The translations under genes were made by a program, and so were the position numbers. 64,000 nucleotides of DNA from positions 186,001 to 250,000 of the forward strand of contig NZ_BSTJ01000011.1 of assembly GCF_030269445.1 (NCBI RefSeq). Reading direction: 5' to 3'. Within the stretch, counting starts at the first letter, position 1, and the number at the start of each line of letters is the position of its first letter. This DNA comes from Actinoallomurus iriomotensis (GTDB taxonomy: Bacteria; Actinomycetota; Actinomycetes; Streptosporangiales; Streptosporangiaceae). The notes beneath the pieces were generated by a model. That model was not told where the DNA came from and did not search any database. It saw only the letters and a list, made by a program, of their open reading frames with translations. Below are positions 42,471-50,634 of the stretch, in pieces.

Positions 42471-43721
42471 TCAGTGACCGAGCCGCCGCAGGGCGGTGAG
42501 CAACCGGTCGATGTGCTGCTCGGTCGTGCCGATGCCGAAGCTCGCGCGCAGCGCCGTTCCGTCACCATTCTCACAGTCGCCGGCGCCCTCGCCGAGCAGC
42601 CGCCGCAGGAACGGATGTGCGCAAAACTTTCCGTCACGGAGCCCGATTCCGTACTTTTCGGACAACTCGGTCGCGACGTCGCGTGCGCGGCGGCCCTCCA
42701 CGACGAACGACACGATGCCGACGCGCGGGCTCAGGTCGCCCCACAGGGACAGCTCACGTACGCCCGGGATGGCGGCCAGGCCGGTGCGCAGGCGGGCCAG
42801 CAGTCGCTCCTCCTCCGCGATGAGCCGGTCCCAGTCGGTGAGCGCCTCGCACGCCGCCGCGAGGGCCACGACGCCGAGGACGTTCGGGGTGCCCGCCTCG
42901 TGCCGCGCCTCCGGGTCGGTGGACCAGACGACCTGGTCGCCGACGCTGGCGGTCGCGCCGCCGCCGAACAGGTACGGCTCGGCGGCGCGCAGCCAGTCGG
43001 CCCGGCCGACGAGGCAGCCCGCGCCGAACGGGGCGTACAGCTTGTGCCCGGAGAACGCCACATAGTCCACGTCGAGCGCGGTCATGTCGAACGGCCGGTG
43101 CGGGACGAGCTGCGCCGCGTCCACGGCGATGCGCGCGCCGTGCTCCCGCGCCACCCGGGCGAGCTCGGCGACCGGCCACAGCTCGCCGGTCACGTTGGAG
43201 GCGGCGGTGACCACGAGCAGGCGCGGTCCGGCCGGGGCGGAGGCCAGCGCCTCGTCGGCGGCGGCGACCGCCGCGGACGGCGAGACGGGGGCCGGCAGCC
43301 GGACGACCCTGCCGCCGCGCTGCCACGGCAGGAGGGTCGCGTGGTGCTCGGACTCGAAGACGACCACGGTGGTGCCCTGCGGCAGCGCGTGCGCGAGGAG
43401 GTTCATCGCGTCGGTGGTGTTGCGGGTGAACACGACCGCGTCGCGGCGCCAGGCGCCGACGAACGCGCGCACGGTGCTCCGCGCGCGCTCGTACCGGTCG
43501 GTGGTCACCTGCGAGGCGTGGCCCGCCCCGCGGTGGACGCTGCTGTAGTAGGGGAGGGCGGCGTCGATCGCCGCGCGCACGTTCTCGAGACAGGGCGCGC
43601 TCGCGGCGTAGTCGAGGTTGGCGTACGGAATGCTGCCGCCTGAGACGGGGACGGGAACGTCCTGACCGATGACCCGGAGGGGGGCGGGGGCGAGGTCGAT
43701 GACAGCGGACGCAGGGGACAT
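42471..43721 (-). CDS. Class V aminotransferase/cysteine desulfurase-like enzyme under a SAM-IV riboswitch
   Basis: A 416-residue PLP enzyme of the cysteine-desulfurase/selenocysteine-lyase branch. Features are FTRNTTDAMNLLAHAL, the FESEHHATLLPW block, SNVTGELWPV, the AVDAAQLVPHRP metal-like Asp, and SGHKLYAPFGAGCLVG with the PLP lysine. A cysteine lies near the C-terminus (KFCAHPFLRRLL), where CsdA-type enzymes carry the active-site cysteine. Its leader folds as a SAM-responsive element, implying a role in sulfur metabolism when S-adenosylmethionine is low. GGAGG precedes ATG 43721. Confidence 0.88.
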   Translation of the reverse strand: MSPASAVIDLAPAPLRVIGQDVPVPVSGGSIPYANLDYAASAPCLENVRAAIDAALPYYSSVHRGAGHASQVTTDRYERARSTVRAFVGAWRRDAVVFTRNTTDAMNLLAHALPQGTTVVVFESEHHATLLPWQRGGRVVRLPAPVSPSAAVAAADEALASAPAGPRLLVVTAASNVTGELWPVAELARVAREHGARIAVDAAQLVPHRPFDMTALDVDYVAFSGHKLYAPFGAGCLVGRADWLRAAEPYLFGGGATASVGDQVVWSTDPEARHEAGTPNVLGVVALAAACEALTDWDRLIAEEERLLARLRTGLAAIPGVRELSLWGDLSPRVGIVSFVVEGRRARDVATELSEKYGIGLRDGKFCAHPFLRRLLGEGAGDCENGDGTALRASFGIGTTEQHIDRLLTALRRLGH

Positions 43722-43744
43722 GCGTAACCTCCAGCGGAGTCCAG

Positions 43745-43875
43745 GGACCCGCGAAGGGGTCCGCGCTTGCCTGACACGGTCGTGCCGGACCTGGTCATCA
43801 CCCGGGGCACCCCGCCACGGACGGAGGGTTGCCGGCCAGCAAGCCGGGGCTTGACGCTGGCGCTCATGACCTGAC
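43745..43875 (-). ncRNA. SAM-IV riboswitch
   Basis: On the minus strand the leader reads GGTCATGAGCGCCAGCGTCA, then CCCCGGCTTGCTGGCCGGCA, ACCCTCC, GGCGGGGTGCCCCGGGTGA and TGACCAGG. This is the conserved core of the actinobacterial SAM-IV class, which shares the SAM-binding core with SAM-I. A later GGACCC...GGGTCC hairpin precedes the ribosome site, about 25 bases from the ATG. The identification is from recalled consensus. Confidence 0.8.
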
Positions 43876-43889
43876 GGAGAGAATACAAC

Positions 43890-43930
43890 ACCCGCCCGAC
43901 GCGCCCCGTTGACGGGTGCTTCGGGCGGGT
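43890..43930 (-). terminator. Terminator of the penicillin-binding protein gene
   Basis: On the minus strand ACCCGCCCGA and TCGGGCGGGT pair perfectly around a 21-base loop and are followed by GTTGTATTCT. It lies between the PBP stop and the riboswitch. Confidence 0.7.
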
Positions 43931-43948
43931 GTGCGGTTCGCGGTTGGG

Positions 43949-46576
43949 TCAGCCGGACAGGTTATGGATCCGGTGACCGTGCCGCTGCAGGCCGCGCTGC
44001 TGCGTGCCACCGGTCGGCGGCGGATCCGTCGGCGGCTCGCCGCCACCGCCGTTGCCGCCTCCGGGCGGGTCGACCGGCGGCGGGACCGGATCCGTCGGAC
44101 CCGACGTCGGCGGGGCCGGCGGCCGCGACCCGGTCGGGTGCGGGCGCGGGTTGACCGGGACGGTCGTCGACCGGCCGCCCCCGCCGGTGTACACCGACGG
44201 CGCGCCGAACGACTTCGGCGGCAGGTGGAGCGCCTGGTCGGCCTGGACCACGTACGAACGCCAGATCCGCGCCGGCAGGTCACCGCCGTACGAGGAGTAG
44301 CCGGGGATGACCAGTGGCTTGTTGTCGCTGCGGAAGATGCCGACCGAGGCCGTGAGCTGCGGGATGAACCCGTTGAACCACAGCTGCTTGCCGTCGCTCG
44401 TCGTCCCGGTCTTGCCGGCGGCGTTCCGGTCGGGCAGCCCGGCGTTGGTGCCGGTGCCGGCGTCGACGACCTTCTGCATCGCGTACGTCGCGTCGCGCGC
44501 CACGGTCGTGCTGAACACGCGCTTGCCCGGCTCGGACACCTTGCGCGGCTTGCTGCCGGGAGCGGTGACCGACCTGATGACGTGCGGCGCGTGGTAGACG
44601 CCCTCCGAGGCGAACGTCGCGTAGCCCGCCGCCTGCTGCTGGACGCTGACGTCGGCGACGCCGAGCGGGAGCGTGGCGGCGTCCTTGTGCGGCTCCAGCT
44701 GCGCGGCCGGGATGCCGACCTTCTCCGCCATCGACACCACCTTGCCCAGGCCCACCTTCTGGCCGAGGTTGAGGTACGCGGTGTTGATGGAGTCCTGCGT
44801 CGCGGTGACGAGGTTCACCATGCCGAAGTTCTCGTTGTTGTCGTTCTGCAGATCGACCCCGGCGAAGCGCTGCGGCGAACTGCCGTCGACGTAGGTGTTG
44901 AGGCTCTCGCCGTCGGCCAGCGCGGCGGCCAGCACGTACGGCTTGAAGCCCGAACCCGCCTGGACCTTCGCGTCGAAGGCGTTGTTGAACTGCTGGTCGA
45001 CGTAGTCCTTGCCGCCGTAGAAGGCGTTGATCTCACCGTTGTCCGGATCGATCGACACCAGCCCGGTCAGGATCTTCTTCGACGTGCCGGACGGCATGTT
45101 CTGCTTGACCGCCTGCCGCGCGGCGGCCATGAGGTCCTTGTCGAAGGTGGTCCGGACCTTCAGCCCGCCCATGTTGATCTGGTTGTCGGTGTAGCCCATG
45201 CGGCGCAGCTCGGCCTTGGCCTGGCTGACCATGTAGCCCTTGTCGCCGGCGTAGATCGATTTCTGCTTCTGCTTCGCCGGGGGAGGAAACTTCATCGTCG
45301 CGGCCTGCTGCTGGCTGATGGCGCCCATCTGGACCATGCCGCTGACGACGTACTGCCACCGCGCCTGCATGTACCCCTGGGCGCCCGGGATGGTGAGGTC
45401 GCCGGCGTAGGTCGGCACCTGGATCGCCGCCGCGAGGTAGGCGCCCTCCGCGGGGGTGAGCTGCTGCACGTCCTTGCCGTAGTACGCCTGCGCGGCCGAC
45501 TCGATGCCGTACGCCTCGCGGCCGAAGTAGATGGTGTTGAGGTACTGCTGGAGGATCCAGTCCTTGTTCTTCTCGCGCGAGACCTTCAGCGCGACCATGA
45601 TCTCTTTGAGCTTCCGGCCCGCGGTGCGCTGCTGGGACAGGCCGCTGTAGTAGTTGCGCACCATCTGCTGGGTGATGGTCGAGCCGCCCTGCATCGAACC
45701 GCCGGTCAGCGTCGCCCAGACCGCGCGCGCCGAGCCCTTCACCGAGACGCCCGAGTCGCTGTAGAAGCTGCGGTTCTCCGCCGAGATGACCGCGTCGCGC
45801 ACCTGCGGGGGGACGGCCTTCAGGTCGATCGGGCGGCGGTCGAAGTCGCCGGTGCGCGCGATGACCGTCTTGCCGTCGTTGTAGTAGAACACCGACTGCT
45901 GCGCCTTGGCGGTGGGCTGGGCGGAGCTGGGGACCGGTGTCATCAGGTAGACGACGATGAAGCCGATGATGGGCAGCAGCACCAGGACGCCGAGCACGTA
46001 CGCCGCCCGCCGCGCGTACTTGATGCGGCGGTCCTGCGGTTTCTTGGTCTTCTTTCCCGCCTTGGCGGGCTTTCCCGGCGCGTCCTTGGAGGCGGCGGCC
46101 GCGAGGCGTACGCCCCCGGGCTCGTCCGCGTCCTCGTCGGCCTTGTCGTCCTCGGGCGGGATGATGACCGGCTTGGTCGCGTCGGCCGGGGCGGGCTCGT
46201 CCGTCGATCCGGGGGAGGGGGTGTCGCCCGGAGGGGGCGTCGCGGCCGTGGCGTCGTCGCCCTTTTCGCCGTCGCCGTCGCCGTCGTCGTCGGCGAGGTC
46301 GCGTTCGGGCGTGTCGTCGCGCTCGTCGTCCGTGTCGCGCATACCGGCGACCGGGATGTCCCGGGCGGTGGTCGCCGCGCCGCGGACAGGAGTCTCCTCG
46401 GCGGCCGGGTCGGCGTCGCTCACGGGCATGTCGTGCGCCGTGTCCTCGGGGTCGTTCGTGTTCTCCGTGACCTCGTCACCGCGCGTCGCCGCGGCGTCCT
46501 CGTCCGGTTCGTGCCGCGAGCCGCCGCCGTCCGCGGACAGGTTCGCGTCACCGTTATTTACTGGCTTGTCAGACAT
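43949..46576 (-). CDS. Bifunctional class A penicillin-binding protein
   Basis: An 875-residue cell-wall synthase. A 170-residue acidic cytoplasmic tail is followed by a membrane span (YVLGVLVLLPIIGFIVVYLM). The GT51 glycosyltransferase domain shows VISAENRSFYSDSGVS (catalytic Glu), GGSTITQQMVRNYY and REKNKDWILQQYLNTIYFG. The transpeptidase has the SxxK serine in GSGFKPYV, SIN in TQDSINTAY and KTG in AGKTGTTSD. The last 100 residues are Pro/Gly/Thr rich. In the first motif the usual histidine of the F-Y-x-H pattern is Asp or Ser. A 16-codon ORF overlaps the start. Confidence 0.93.
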   Translation of the reverse strand: MSDKPVNNGDANLSADGGGSRHEPDEDAAATRGDEVTENTNDPEDTAHDMPVSDADPAAEETPVRGAATTARDIPVAGMRDTDDERDDTPERDLADDDGDGDGEKGDDATAATPPPGDTPSPGSTDEPAPADATKPVIIPPEDDKADEDADEPGGVRLAAAASKDAPGKPAKAGKKTKKPQDRRIKYARRAAYVLGVLVLLPIIGFIVVYLMTPVPSSAQPTAKAQQSVFYYNDGKTVIARTGDFDRRPIDLKAVPPQVRDAVISAENRSFYSDSGVSVKGSARAVWATLTGGSMQGGSTITQQMVRNYYSGLSQQRTAGRKLKEIMVALKVSREKNKDWILQQYLNTIYFGREAYGIESAAQAYYGKDVQQLTPAEGAYLAAAIQVPTYAGDLTIPGAQGYMQARWQYVVSGMVQMGAISQQQAATMKFPPPAKQKQKSIYAGDKGYMVSQAKAELRRMGYTDNQINMGGLKVRTTFDKDLMAAARQAVKQNMPSGTSKKILTGLVSIDPDNGEINAFYGGKDYVDQQFNNAFDAKVQAGSGFKPYVLAAALADGESLNTYVDGSSPQRFAGVDLQNDNNENFGMVNLVTATQDSINTAYLNLGQKVGLGKVVSMAEKVGIPAAQLEPHKDAATLPLGVADVSVQQQAAGYATFASEGVYHAPHVIRSVTAPGSKPRKVSEPGKRVFSTTVARDATYAMQKVVDAGTGTNAGLPDRNAAGKTGTTSDGKQLWFNGFIPQLTASVGIFRSDNKPLVIPGYSSYGGDLPARIWRSYVVQADQALHLPPKSFGAPSVYTGGGGRSTTVPVNPRPHPTGSRPPAPPTSGPTDPVPPPVDPPGGGNGGGGEPPTDPPPTGGTQQRGLQRHGHRIHNLSG

Positions 46577-46619
46577 TTCGGGCTCCCCAGCCCTTGATGA
46601 CGTCGTTGATGTCGCTCAT
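46569..46619 (-). CDS. Possible 16-residue leader peptide of the PBP gene
   Basis: A short frame, MSDINDVIKGWGARNV, has GGGGGATGG just upstream. Its stop lies inside the first codons of the PBP gene (8-base overlap, different frame). Termination next to the PBP start could aid re-initiation there. There is no homology support. Confidence 0.3.
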   Translation of the reverse strand: MSDINDVIKGWGARNV

Positions 46620-46775
46620 CCATCCCCCGTGACCTGCCGGAGTTCACGAAACTGCCCAAAGGGGTTCGGCTGATCGGTTCAACCGTGTTGGGTGTCCGGG
46701 GTCTTGACGATCCTAAGCCAAAGAGACTAAGGATTCCGTTAGGCACCGGCCACCGTCGCGCCGCGCGGCCGGACC

Positions 46776-47693
46776 TTATCCCGCGCTCTCGGCATCACGC
46801 CCGCTCTGCGGCGAAGACGGACGCCGAGCTCGGAATTCCTCGTACGCGGATCGGTCGAACGAGCCCGCGAGAGGAGCGAGCACGGCCGCGGCCGACAGCG
46901 CGGCCGCGTCGGCGAGGAGGCCGGGCCACGACACCGCGCCCCCGGCGGCGACTCCCGCCGCGAGCGCCGCCACCACCGCGTCGCCCGCACCGGTCGGGTT
47001 GCCGGACACCCGCCGCGGCGGCGCGGCACGGTGCACCCCGCCGGCGGTGACGGCGAGCAGCCCGTCGGCGCCCAGCGACACGACCACCGCGGACGCCCCC
47101 AGCATCCGCGCACCGGCCACCGGGTCGTCGGTGCCGGTCGTCCCGGCGAGCTCCTCGGCGTTGGGCTTGACCGCCCAGGCGTGCGGCGCCGCGCGCAGCA
47201 GGGCCTCGCCGGACGTGTCCACGATCACCGGGACGCCGCGCGCGGACAGCCGCGCGGTCAGGCCGGCGACGGCCTCGCCGTCCACGCCGGGCGGCAGGCT
47301 GCCCGAGATCACCAGCGCGTCGGCGTCCGGCACGCGCGCCTCCAGCGCCGCCCACTCCTCCGGCGCGACGGCCGGTCCGGGCTCGCCCAGCATCGTCGCC
47401 TCGCCCCCGGCCACCACGGTCACCGTCCGCCGCGTCTCCCCGGCGGCCGGCACCAGGTCGTGCGCCAGCCCGGACGCCTCCAGGTCCGCGCGTACGGCTT
47501 CGCCGGTCGGGCCGCCCGCCAGGCCGAGGACGAGCACGTCATGGCCCAGCGACCGCAGGACCCGCGCGACGTTCACGCCCTTGCCGCCCGCCCGCGCGTG
47601 CACCGAGTCGACCCGGTTCGTCTCGCCGGGGCGCAGCTCCGTCACCGCGTACGTGACGTCGAGCGCGAGGTTCGGCGTGATCGTGACGATCAC
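46776..47693 (-). CDS. PfkB-family sugar-phosphate kinase (1-phosphofructokinase/tagatose-6-phosphate kinase type)
   Basis: A 305-residue ribokinase-fold kinase of the LacC/FruK branch: TITPNLALDVTYAV at the N-terminus, ARAGGKGVNVARVLRSLG (PfkB signature 1) and NPTGAGDAVVAALAAG (signature 2) with the catalytic Asp. The GTG start overlaps the NagA-like gene by four bases. Within this operon, phosphorylation of tagatose-6-phosphate would complete an N-acetylgalactosamine route; fructose-1-phosphate kinase is the alternative. Last gene of the operon. Confidence 0.88.
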   Translation of the reverse strand: MIVTITPNLALDVTYAVTELRPGETNRVDSVHARAGGKGVNVARVLRSLGHDVLVLGLAGGPTGEAVRADLEASGLAHDLVPAAGETRRTVTVVAGGEATMLGEPGPAVAPEEWAALEARVPDADALVISGSLPPGVDGEAVAGLTARLSARGVPVIVDTSGEALLRAAPHAWAVKPNAEELAGTTGTDDPVAGARMLGASAVVVSLGADGLLAVTAGGVHRAAPPRRVSGNPTGAGDAVVAALAAGVAAGGAVSWPGLLADAAALSAAAVLAPLAGSFDRSAYEEFRARRPSSPQSGRDAESAG

Positions 47694-48787
47694 GCCGTGA
47701 GGACTTTCCGTACCCCCAGGTCGTCGTCGAGCACCAGCAGGTCGGCGCGGAGCCCGGGGGAGACGGCGCCGCGGTCGGACAGCCCCAGCAGGGCGGCGGG
47801 GGTGGTGGCGGACATGCGCACGGCCTCCTCCAGGGACAGCCCGGAGTCGCGCACCGCGCGGCGGAAGATCTCGGCCGCCGTCGCCGTGCTGCCCGCGATC
47901 GAGCCGCCGTCGGTCAGGCGCGCCACCCCCTCGCGCACCTCCACGCCGAGCCCGCCGAGCTCGTACTCGCCGTCGGACATGCCCGCGGCGGCGATCGAGT
48001 CGGTGACCAGCGCGGCGCGCCCGGTCCCGGCCGTACGGGCGGCGTGGCCCACGACCGCCGGGTGCAGGTGCGTGCCGTCGCCGATCAGCTCGACCACGAC
48101 GTCCGGCGCGTCCAGGAGGGCGAGGATCGGGCCCGGTTCACGGTGGTGCAGGGGGCGCATCCCGTTGAACAGGTGCGTGGCCACCCGCGCGCCCGCGCGG
48201 ACCGCCTCGCGCGTCACCTCGTACGTCGCGTCGGTGTGGCCGACGGCGGGCAGGGCGCCGGCCTCGCGGACCCGCCGCAGCGCGTCCAGGCCGCCGTCCA
48301 GCTCGGGCGCGATCGTCATCATCCGTACGTGCGGGACCCTGAGCAGCCGTTCGACCGTCGCGGCGTCGGGGTCGCGCAGGAGCGTGGGATCGTGCGCGCC
48401 CTTGCGCGCCGGGGACAGGAACGGCCCCTCGTAGTGGATGCCGGCGACGACGCCGTCGGCGGCGAGCTCGGACAGCACGGACGCGCGGCGTTCGAGGACG
48501 TCCGGAGCCGCGGTGACCAGGCTCGCCACCAGCGTCGTGGTGCCCCGCTCCCGGTGGAACGCGGCCGCGCGGGCGCACTCGCCGGGGTCGGCGGAGTCGA
48601 ACGACGCGCCGCCCCCGCCGTGGCAGTGCAGGTCCACGAAGCCCGGCACGATCACCGCGCCGTGCAGGTCGGCGTGCTCGGGCACGCCGTGGCCGACGGC
48701 CGTGATCCGGCCGTCCGCCACCTCCACCCAGCCGGGTTCGAGGACGCCGTCCAAGGCGACGACCCGGTCCGCGCTCAACACGGTCAT
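47690..48787 (-). CDS. nagA: N-acetylhexosamine-6-phosphate deacetylase
   Basis: A 365-residue amidohydrolase that removes acetate from GlcNAc-6-P or GalNAc-6-P. The metal site is seen in PGFVDLHCHGGGG, the bridging Glu in GIHYEGPFLSPARKGAH, His in AVGHTDATYE, ATHLFNGMRPLHHREPG, and the catalytic Asp in ALVTDSIAAAG. The ATG overlaps the ROK kinase stop by four bases. Neighbours (SIS, ROK and PfkB) determine which amino sugar is used; NagA and AgaA cannot be separated by sequence alone. Confidence 0.92.
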   Translation of the reverse strand: MTVLSADRVVALDGVLEPGWVEVADGRITAVGHGVPEHADLHGAVIVPGFVDLHCHGGGGASFDSADPGECARAAAFHRERGTTTLVASLVTAAPDVLERRASVLSELAADGVVAGIHYEGPFLSPARKGAHDPTLLRDPDAATVERLLRVPHVRMMTIAPELDGGLDALRRVREAGALPAVGHTDATYEVTREAVRAGARVATHLFNGMRPLHHREPGPILALLDAPDVVVELIGDGTHLHPAVVGHAARTAGTGRAALVTDSIAAAGMSDGEYELGGLGVEVREGVARLTDGGSIAGSTATAAEIFRRAVRDSGLSLEEAVRMSATTPAALLGLSDRGAVSPGLRADLLVLDDDLGVRKVLTA

Positions 48788-49665
48788 TGCGTCTCCAACA
48801 GGTCGAGTGCCCACAGTCCGGCGCCGACACACCCCGCCTCGTCGGCGAAGCGCGCCGTGGTCAGACGCGGCCTGCGGTGGAACGTCAGGCGTCCCTCGAT
48901 GTCGTCGGCGAGAGGTCCCAGCAGCAGGTCGCCGGCGCGCGACAGGCCGCCGCCGATGACGATCACCTCGGGCGCGGCGAGGACGGTCGCGGCGGCGAGC
49001 GCGGTGCCCAGCCAGCCGACCGTCTCGGCCCACACCGCCACGGCGTCCGGCTCGCCCTCGGCGACCAGCGCCGCGACCGCGTCCGCGGTCGCCTCCCGCC
49101 CGGTGCGTCGGGCGTACCGGCGGGCGATCGCGGGCCCGGACGCCACCGCCTCCAGGCAGCCGGTGCCGCCGCACACGCAGGGCTCGTCCGCGCCCACCGA
49201 CATGTGCCCGATCTCCCCGGCGTAGCCGCTGCCGACGCACAGGTGGCCGTCGATGACCATCGCCGCGGCGATGCCGGTGCCGATCGGCACGACGAGGGAG
49301 TTGCGCGCGCCGCGCGCCGCGCCGAGGCGCTGCTCGGCCGTGCCGCCCGCGCGTACGTCGTGGCCGACCGCGACCGGCAGGCCCGTGCGCTCCTGGATCA
49401 GGGCGCGGAAGGGCACGTCGCGCCAGCCGATGTTCTCCGACCAGGCGGCGACGCCGGTCTCGTCGTCGACGATGCCCGGCACGGCGAGGCCGACGGCCTC
49501 GGCCCCGGGGGCCTGCGCCACCAGCTCGCCGACGGTGTCCAGGACCGCGGCGACGGCGGCGTCGCCGCGTGGGGTGGGCCGCCGTACGGTGGCCGTCCGC
49601 TCCAGGTCGCGATCCATGACCGCGCCCTTCATCGACGTGCCGCCGACGTCGAGAGCGACGATCAT
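48784..49665 (-). CDS. ROK-family sugar kinase
   Basis: A 293-residue ROK kinase: the phosphate loop ALDVGGTSMKG, catalytic Asp in VAVGHDVRAGG, and the zinc-binding E-I-G-H plus C-x-C-G-x-x-G-C-L-E block (EIGHMSV; CVCGGTGCLE). The usual glucokinase EENDANAA segment is replaced by GHDVRAGG, so the sugar may be other than glucose. An amino sugar such as GlcNAc or GalNAc is suggested by its operon. It overlaps both the SIS gene and the nagA-like gene by four bases. Confidence 0.9.
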   Translation of the reverse strand: MIVALDVGGTSMKGAVMDRDLERTATVRRPTPRGDAAVAAVLDTVGELVAQAPGAEAVGLAVPGIVDDETGVAAWSENIGWRDVPFRALIQERTGLPVAVGHDVRAGGTAEQRLGAARGARNSLVVPIGTGIAAAMVIDGHLCVGSGYAGEIGHMSVGADEPCVCGGTGCLEAVASGPAIARRYARRTGREATADAVAALVAEGEPDAVAVWAETVGWLGTALAAATVLAAPEVIVIGGGLSRAGDLLLGPLADDIEGRLTFHRRPRLTTARFADEAGCVGAGLWALDLLETQ

Positions 49666-50543
49666 GGGAGGACGACCGAGCGGGTGAGGGACCGCGGCCG
49701 GTCCGGGTCCAGTCCTCTGGCGCGCGCGTGGGCGACGGCGAGCCGCTGGGCGACGATGAGGTGCGCCATCGGGTCCAGGTCGCTCGCGGCGAACGCCGCG
49801 CCGGCGGCGGCCACGTCCTCGGCGAGCCCATCGGGCGCGGAGCCGAACATCCAGGTCAGCCGGCCGGGCTGGGCGATGCTGATCGGTCCGTGGCGGTACT
49901 CCATCGCCGGGTAGGACTCGGTCCACAGCTGCGCGGCCTCGCGCGCCTTCAGCGCCGCCTCGTCGGCCAGCCCGACCGTCCACCCGCTGCCGAGGAAGGT
50001 GATCTGCCCGGCCTCCAGCCACTCCGGGGCGAGCGGCTCGCCGAGCGCACGCACCGCGTCGGCGTCCGGCACGGGGTCGCCGAGAGAGGCGCGCAGCAGC
50101 GCGAGCGCCGACGTGGCGAACCTCGTCTGCACCACCGACCGCTCGTCGGCGAACTCCAGGACGACGGTACGGGTGCCGGCGGGCACCGGCGCGTCGGGCA
50201 CGGCGGTGATCACTGTCGTCCCGGGCAGCCGTTCGAGGGCCCGCAGCACCTCCGTGGTCGTGCCGGAACGGGTGATCGCGACGTGGCGGTCGTAGTCACG
50301 GCCGTAGGGCAGCTCCGACGCGGCGAACGCGTCGGTGACCCCGAGACCCCTGGCCTCCCGCAGGGCGGCGTACGCCTTCGCCATGTACAGCGACGTGCCG
50401 CAGCCGAAGACCGCGACCCGCTCGCCGTCGCGTGGCAGCGCGTCCCGTACGCCGGGCAGCCGCTCGGCGGCCTGCCGCCAGCACGACGGCTGACTGTCGA
50501 TCTCCGCCTCGACGTGATAGTCCGCCAAACCCGCCTCCACCAC
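49662..50543 (-). CDS. SIS-domain sugar-phosphate isomerase/deaminase (AgaS-like)
   Basis: A 293-residue protein with two SIS domains like the isomerase half of GlmS: VFGCGTSLYMAKAYAAL, TRSGTTTEVLRAL, then FLGSGWTVGLADEAALKAREAAQLWTES and the family EYRHGP motif with catalytic Glu/His. There is no glutaminase domain, so it would act as a deaminating isomerase (AgaS, galactosamine-6-P) or a related enzyme. First gene of the four-gene operon, with a GTG start. The 90 bases upstream hold ATGCACTAATGAAC but no operator that I can identify. Confidence 0.85.
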   Translation of the reverse strand: MVEAGLADYHVEAEIDSQPSCWRQAAERLPGVRDALPRDGERVAVFGCGTSLYMAKAYAALREARGLGVTDAFAASELPYGRDYDRHVAITRSGTTTEVLRALERLPGTTVITAVPDAPVPAGTRTVVLEFADERSVVQTRFATSALALLRASLGDPVPDADAVRALGEPLAPEWLEAGQITFLGSGWTVGLADEAALKAREAAQLWTESYPAMEYRHGPISIAQPGRLTWMFGSAPDGLAEDVAAAGAAFAASDLDPMAHLIVAQRLAVAHARARGLDPDRPRSLTRSVVLP

Positions 50544-50634
50544 GTGCTCGTTCCTGCGCGAATCGTGCTCGCATCATGCACTAATGAACACATACTCGCC
50601 AAGAGAATGAAACCGTGCGCGGGCGGGGCCCCGA

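Noticed and set aside
43916-46597. An 893-codon open frame on the plus strand
   Set aside because: It is the antisense of the penicillin-binding protein, with shadow composition (Arg/Val/Leu/Gly/Asp) and no domain.
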